Shown here piece after piece: positions 5,890-7,180 of a stretch of DNA of 7,180 nt (its first letter is position 1; each line of letters opens with the position of its first letter). A model generated the notes under the pieces. The model did no database searches, was not told where the DNA came from, and saw only the letters and a list, made by a program, of their open reading frames with translations. This DNA comes from Sulfurospirillaceae bacterium (lineage in GTDB: Bacteria; Campylobacterota; Campylobacteria; Campylobacterales; Sulfurospirillaceae): NCBI GenBank assembly GCA_028705785.1, contig JAQWCT010000140.1, positions 1 to 7,180 on the forward strand, in the 5' to 3' direction. A program made the position numbers and the translations under genes.

Positions 5890-7180
5890 AAGTCTCTCTA
5901 AAGGTCTCATAGTCCCCTTTAAAGTCGATGATAGTGCCATCGGAATGAAGCTCAATAATGCGATTAGCAAAAGCATCAATGAGTTCTCTATCGTGTGTAA
6001 CACAAATCACATTACCCACAAATTTGTAAAGTCCCTCGCCCAAAGCGATGATGGCTTCAAGGTCAAGATGATTGTCTGGCTCATCAAGCACTAAAAAGTT
6101 ACCTTTTTGAAGCATCATTTTAGAGAGCATCATACGGTGTTTTTCGCCACCACTTAGTTTATTGACTGTTTTCTTCTGCTCTTCGCCTGAAAAAAGCATA
6201 CGCCCTAGGCATTTGCGAATCTCATCCAAATCTTTTTTCTCATCATACTGCTGTAACCATTCAAAAAGTTGCATATCGCCACTAATCATATCCGTTGTAT
6301 TTTGAGGAAAATAACTCGGTATGATTGTCGCACCCCATTTGACTTTACCGGCATCTTGTGAGAGTTCATTCATCAAGATATTACAAAAAGTTGTTTTACC
6401 CACACCGTTGTGTCCAATCAGTGCAATTTTTTCACCTTTTTCAACCTTAAAACTAAGATTATGCAAGACTTTTTGCCCATCATAACCTTTTTCAAGTCCC
6501 TCAATCTCTAAGACTTCATTCCCGATATCTCGCCCTGCTCTAAAGACGATGCTTGGGTCTCTTCGTGAAGAAGTTTGAATATCTGCAATGTCAAGCTTTT
6601 CCAATCTTTTTTGTCTTGAAGTCGCTTGTTTTGCCTTAGAAGCATTGGCTGAGAATCGTCTAACAAAGGCTTCAAGGTCTTCTTTTTCTTTAATTTTCTT
6701 ATCACGATCGACTTCTTGCTGTTTAGCAATCAAATTAGCTGCCATATACCATTCATCGTAATTACCTGTAAACTCACGAATCTTTTTAAAATCCACATCA
6801 AGGATGTTGGTGACAACTGAATTTAAAAAGTGTCTATCATGAGAGATAACAACCATCGTTCCTTGATGGCGCGTAAGTTGGTCTTCTAGCCACGAGATAG
6901 CCTCAAGATCTAGGTTATTGGTCGGCTCATCGAGGAAAAGGACATCAGGTCTGGGATACAAAACTTGTGCCAAAAGAATTTTAAATTTATCGCCACCAGT
7001 GAGTTCGCTCATCAAATTATTGTGCGTATCAACAGGAAAACCAAGCGTTGCCAATATCTTCTCTATCATCACTTCTACTTCATAAGTAGGGTCTTCTTCG
7101 GCACAGACTATCTCAAGTTCTGCTAAACGGTCATTGACTTTATCGTCTGAAAAATCACCATTTTCATACAAATACTCTTT
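5879..7180 (-). CDS. ABC-F family ATPase (YbiT-like), N-terminus outside window
   Basis: The frame runs off the right edge. The TTG codon at 7171 is an internal leucine, since K-E-Y codons continue upstream, so about 100 residues including the first Walker A are missing. Numbering from that TTG, the first ATPase domain shows signature LTGGDKFK (57-64), Walker B VLFLDEPTNNLD (77-88) and the H-loop SHDRH (110-114). A basic, charged linker (about 140-200) follows; this is the ABC-F interdomain arm that reaches the ribosomal E site. The second domain has Walker A GHNGVGKTT (253-261), signature LSGGEKHR (339-346), Walker B FLVLDEPDNHLD (359-370) and THDRE (392-396). There are no membrane helices, so it is not a transporter. 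ABC-F proteins bind 70S ribosomes and modulate elongation or rescue stalls. It is the first visible gene of the minus-strand operon; the promoter lies outside. Confidence 0.93.
   Translation of the reverse strand, partial: KEYLYENGDFSDDKVNDRLAELEIVCAEEDPTYEVEVMIEKILATLGFPVDTHNNLMSELTGGDKFKILLAQVLYPRPDVLFLDEPTNNLDLEAISWLEDQLTRHQGTMVVISHDRHFLNSVVTNILDVDFKKIREFTGNYDEWYMAANLIAKQQEVDRDKKIKEKEDLEAFVRRFSANASKAKQATSRQKRLEKLDIADIQTSSRRDPSIVFRAGRDIGNEVLEIEGLEKGYDGQKVLHNLSFKVEKGEKIALIGHNGVGKTTFCNILMNELSQDAGKVKWGATIIPSYFPQNTTDMISGDMQLFEWLQQYDEKKDLDEIRKCLGRMLFSGEEQKKTVNKLSGGEKHRMMLSKMMLQKGNFLVLDEPDNHLDLEAIIALGEGLYKFVGNVICVTHDRELIDAFANRIIELHSDGTIIDFKGDYETFRETYGR

Noticed and set aside
5554..6003. A longer SUI1 protein of 149 residues starting at 6003
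   Set aside because: The extra 38 residues are encoded across the ABC-F C-terminal codons in another frame and look like an accidental hydrophobic stretch. The 111-residue form matches YciH length.
5879..7171. TTG at 7171 as the true start of the ABC-F gene
   Set aside because: The frame stays open to the window edge and the first Walker A region is missing, so this is an internal leucine codon.

Overview
The window is AT-rich, densely packed bacterial DNA. Several things point to the Campylobacterota (Sulfurospirillum/Campylobacter-like): codon use, TTG and GTG starts behind good Shine-Dalgarno sites, and the gene set. That set includes a Csd4/Pgp1-type M99 peptidase tail, an EAL-HDOD protein, a SelW-like selenoprotein and an RCK potassium channel. 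The assignment is an inference; no rRNA or other marker is present.

Plus strand, 3-2291. Three closely spaced genes probably form the end of an operon that begins before the window. They are the C-terminal part of a peptidoglycan D,L-carboxypeptidase of the M99 type, an EAL-HDOD signalling protein, and a small Rdx/SelW-family selenoprotein. The selenoprotein is the main hidden feature. Conventional reading stops at an in-frame TGA (2076-2078) and would restart at an ATG at 2085, losing the redox motif. Reading TGA as selenocysteine gives an intact 81-residue protein with a CxxU motif. It has a strong RBS, a TTG start and a SECIS-like hairpin just after the TGA. A perfect 18-bp inverted repeat (2295-2331) follows and separates this block from the next.

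Plus strand, 2355-4645. A two-gene, translationally coupled operon (ATGA overlap). It encodes a six-helix K+ channel with an arginine-rich S4, a TVGYGD filter and a C-terminal RCK domain, followed by a separate soluble RCK protein whose nucleotide-binding glycine motif is degenerate. Together they resemble a split version of the two-RCK gating ring of MthK and BK channels.

Minus strand, 7180-4640. A compact operon read right to left: an ABC-F ATPase of the YbiT type (its start lies outside the window), a SUI1/YciH (eIF1-like) translation factor that overlaps it by 11 bp, and an AEC-family transporter 2 bp further on. The transporter converges on the RCK gene, with a 6-bp overlap of their 3' ends. 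No RNA gene, CRISPR array, IS element or attachment site was seen, and no gene-free stretch exceeds 70 bp.
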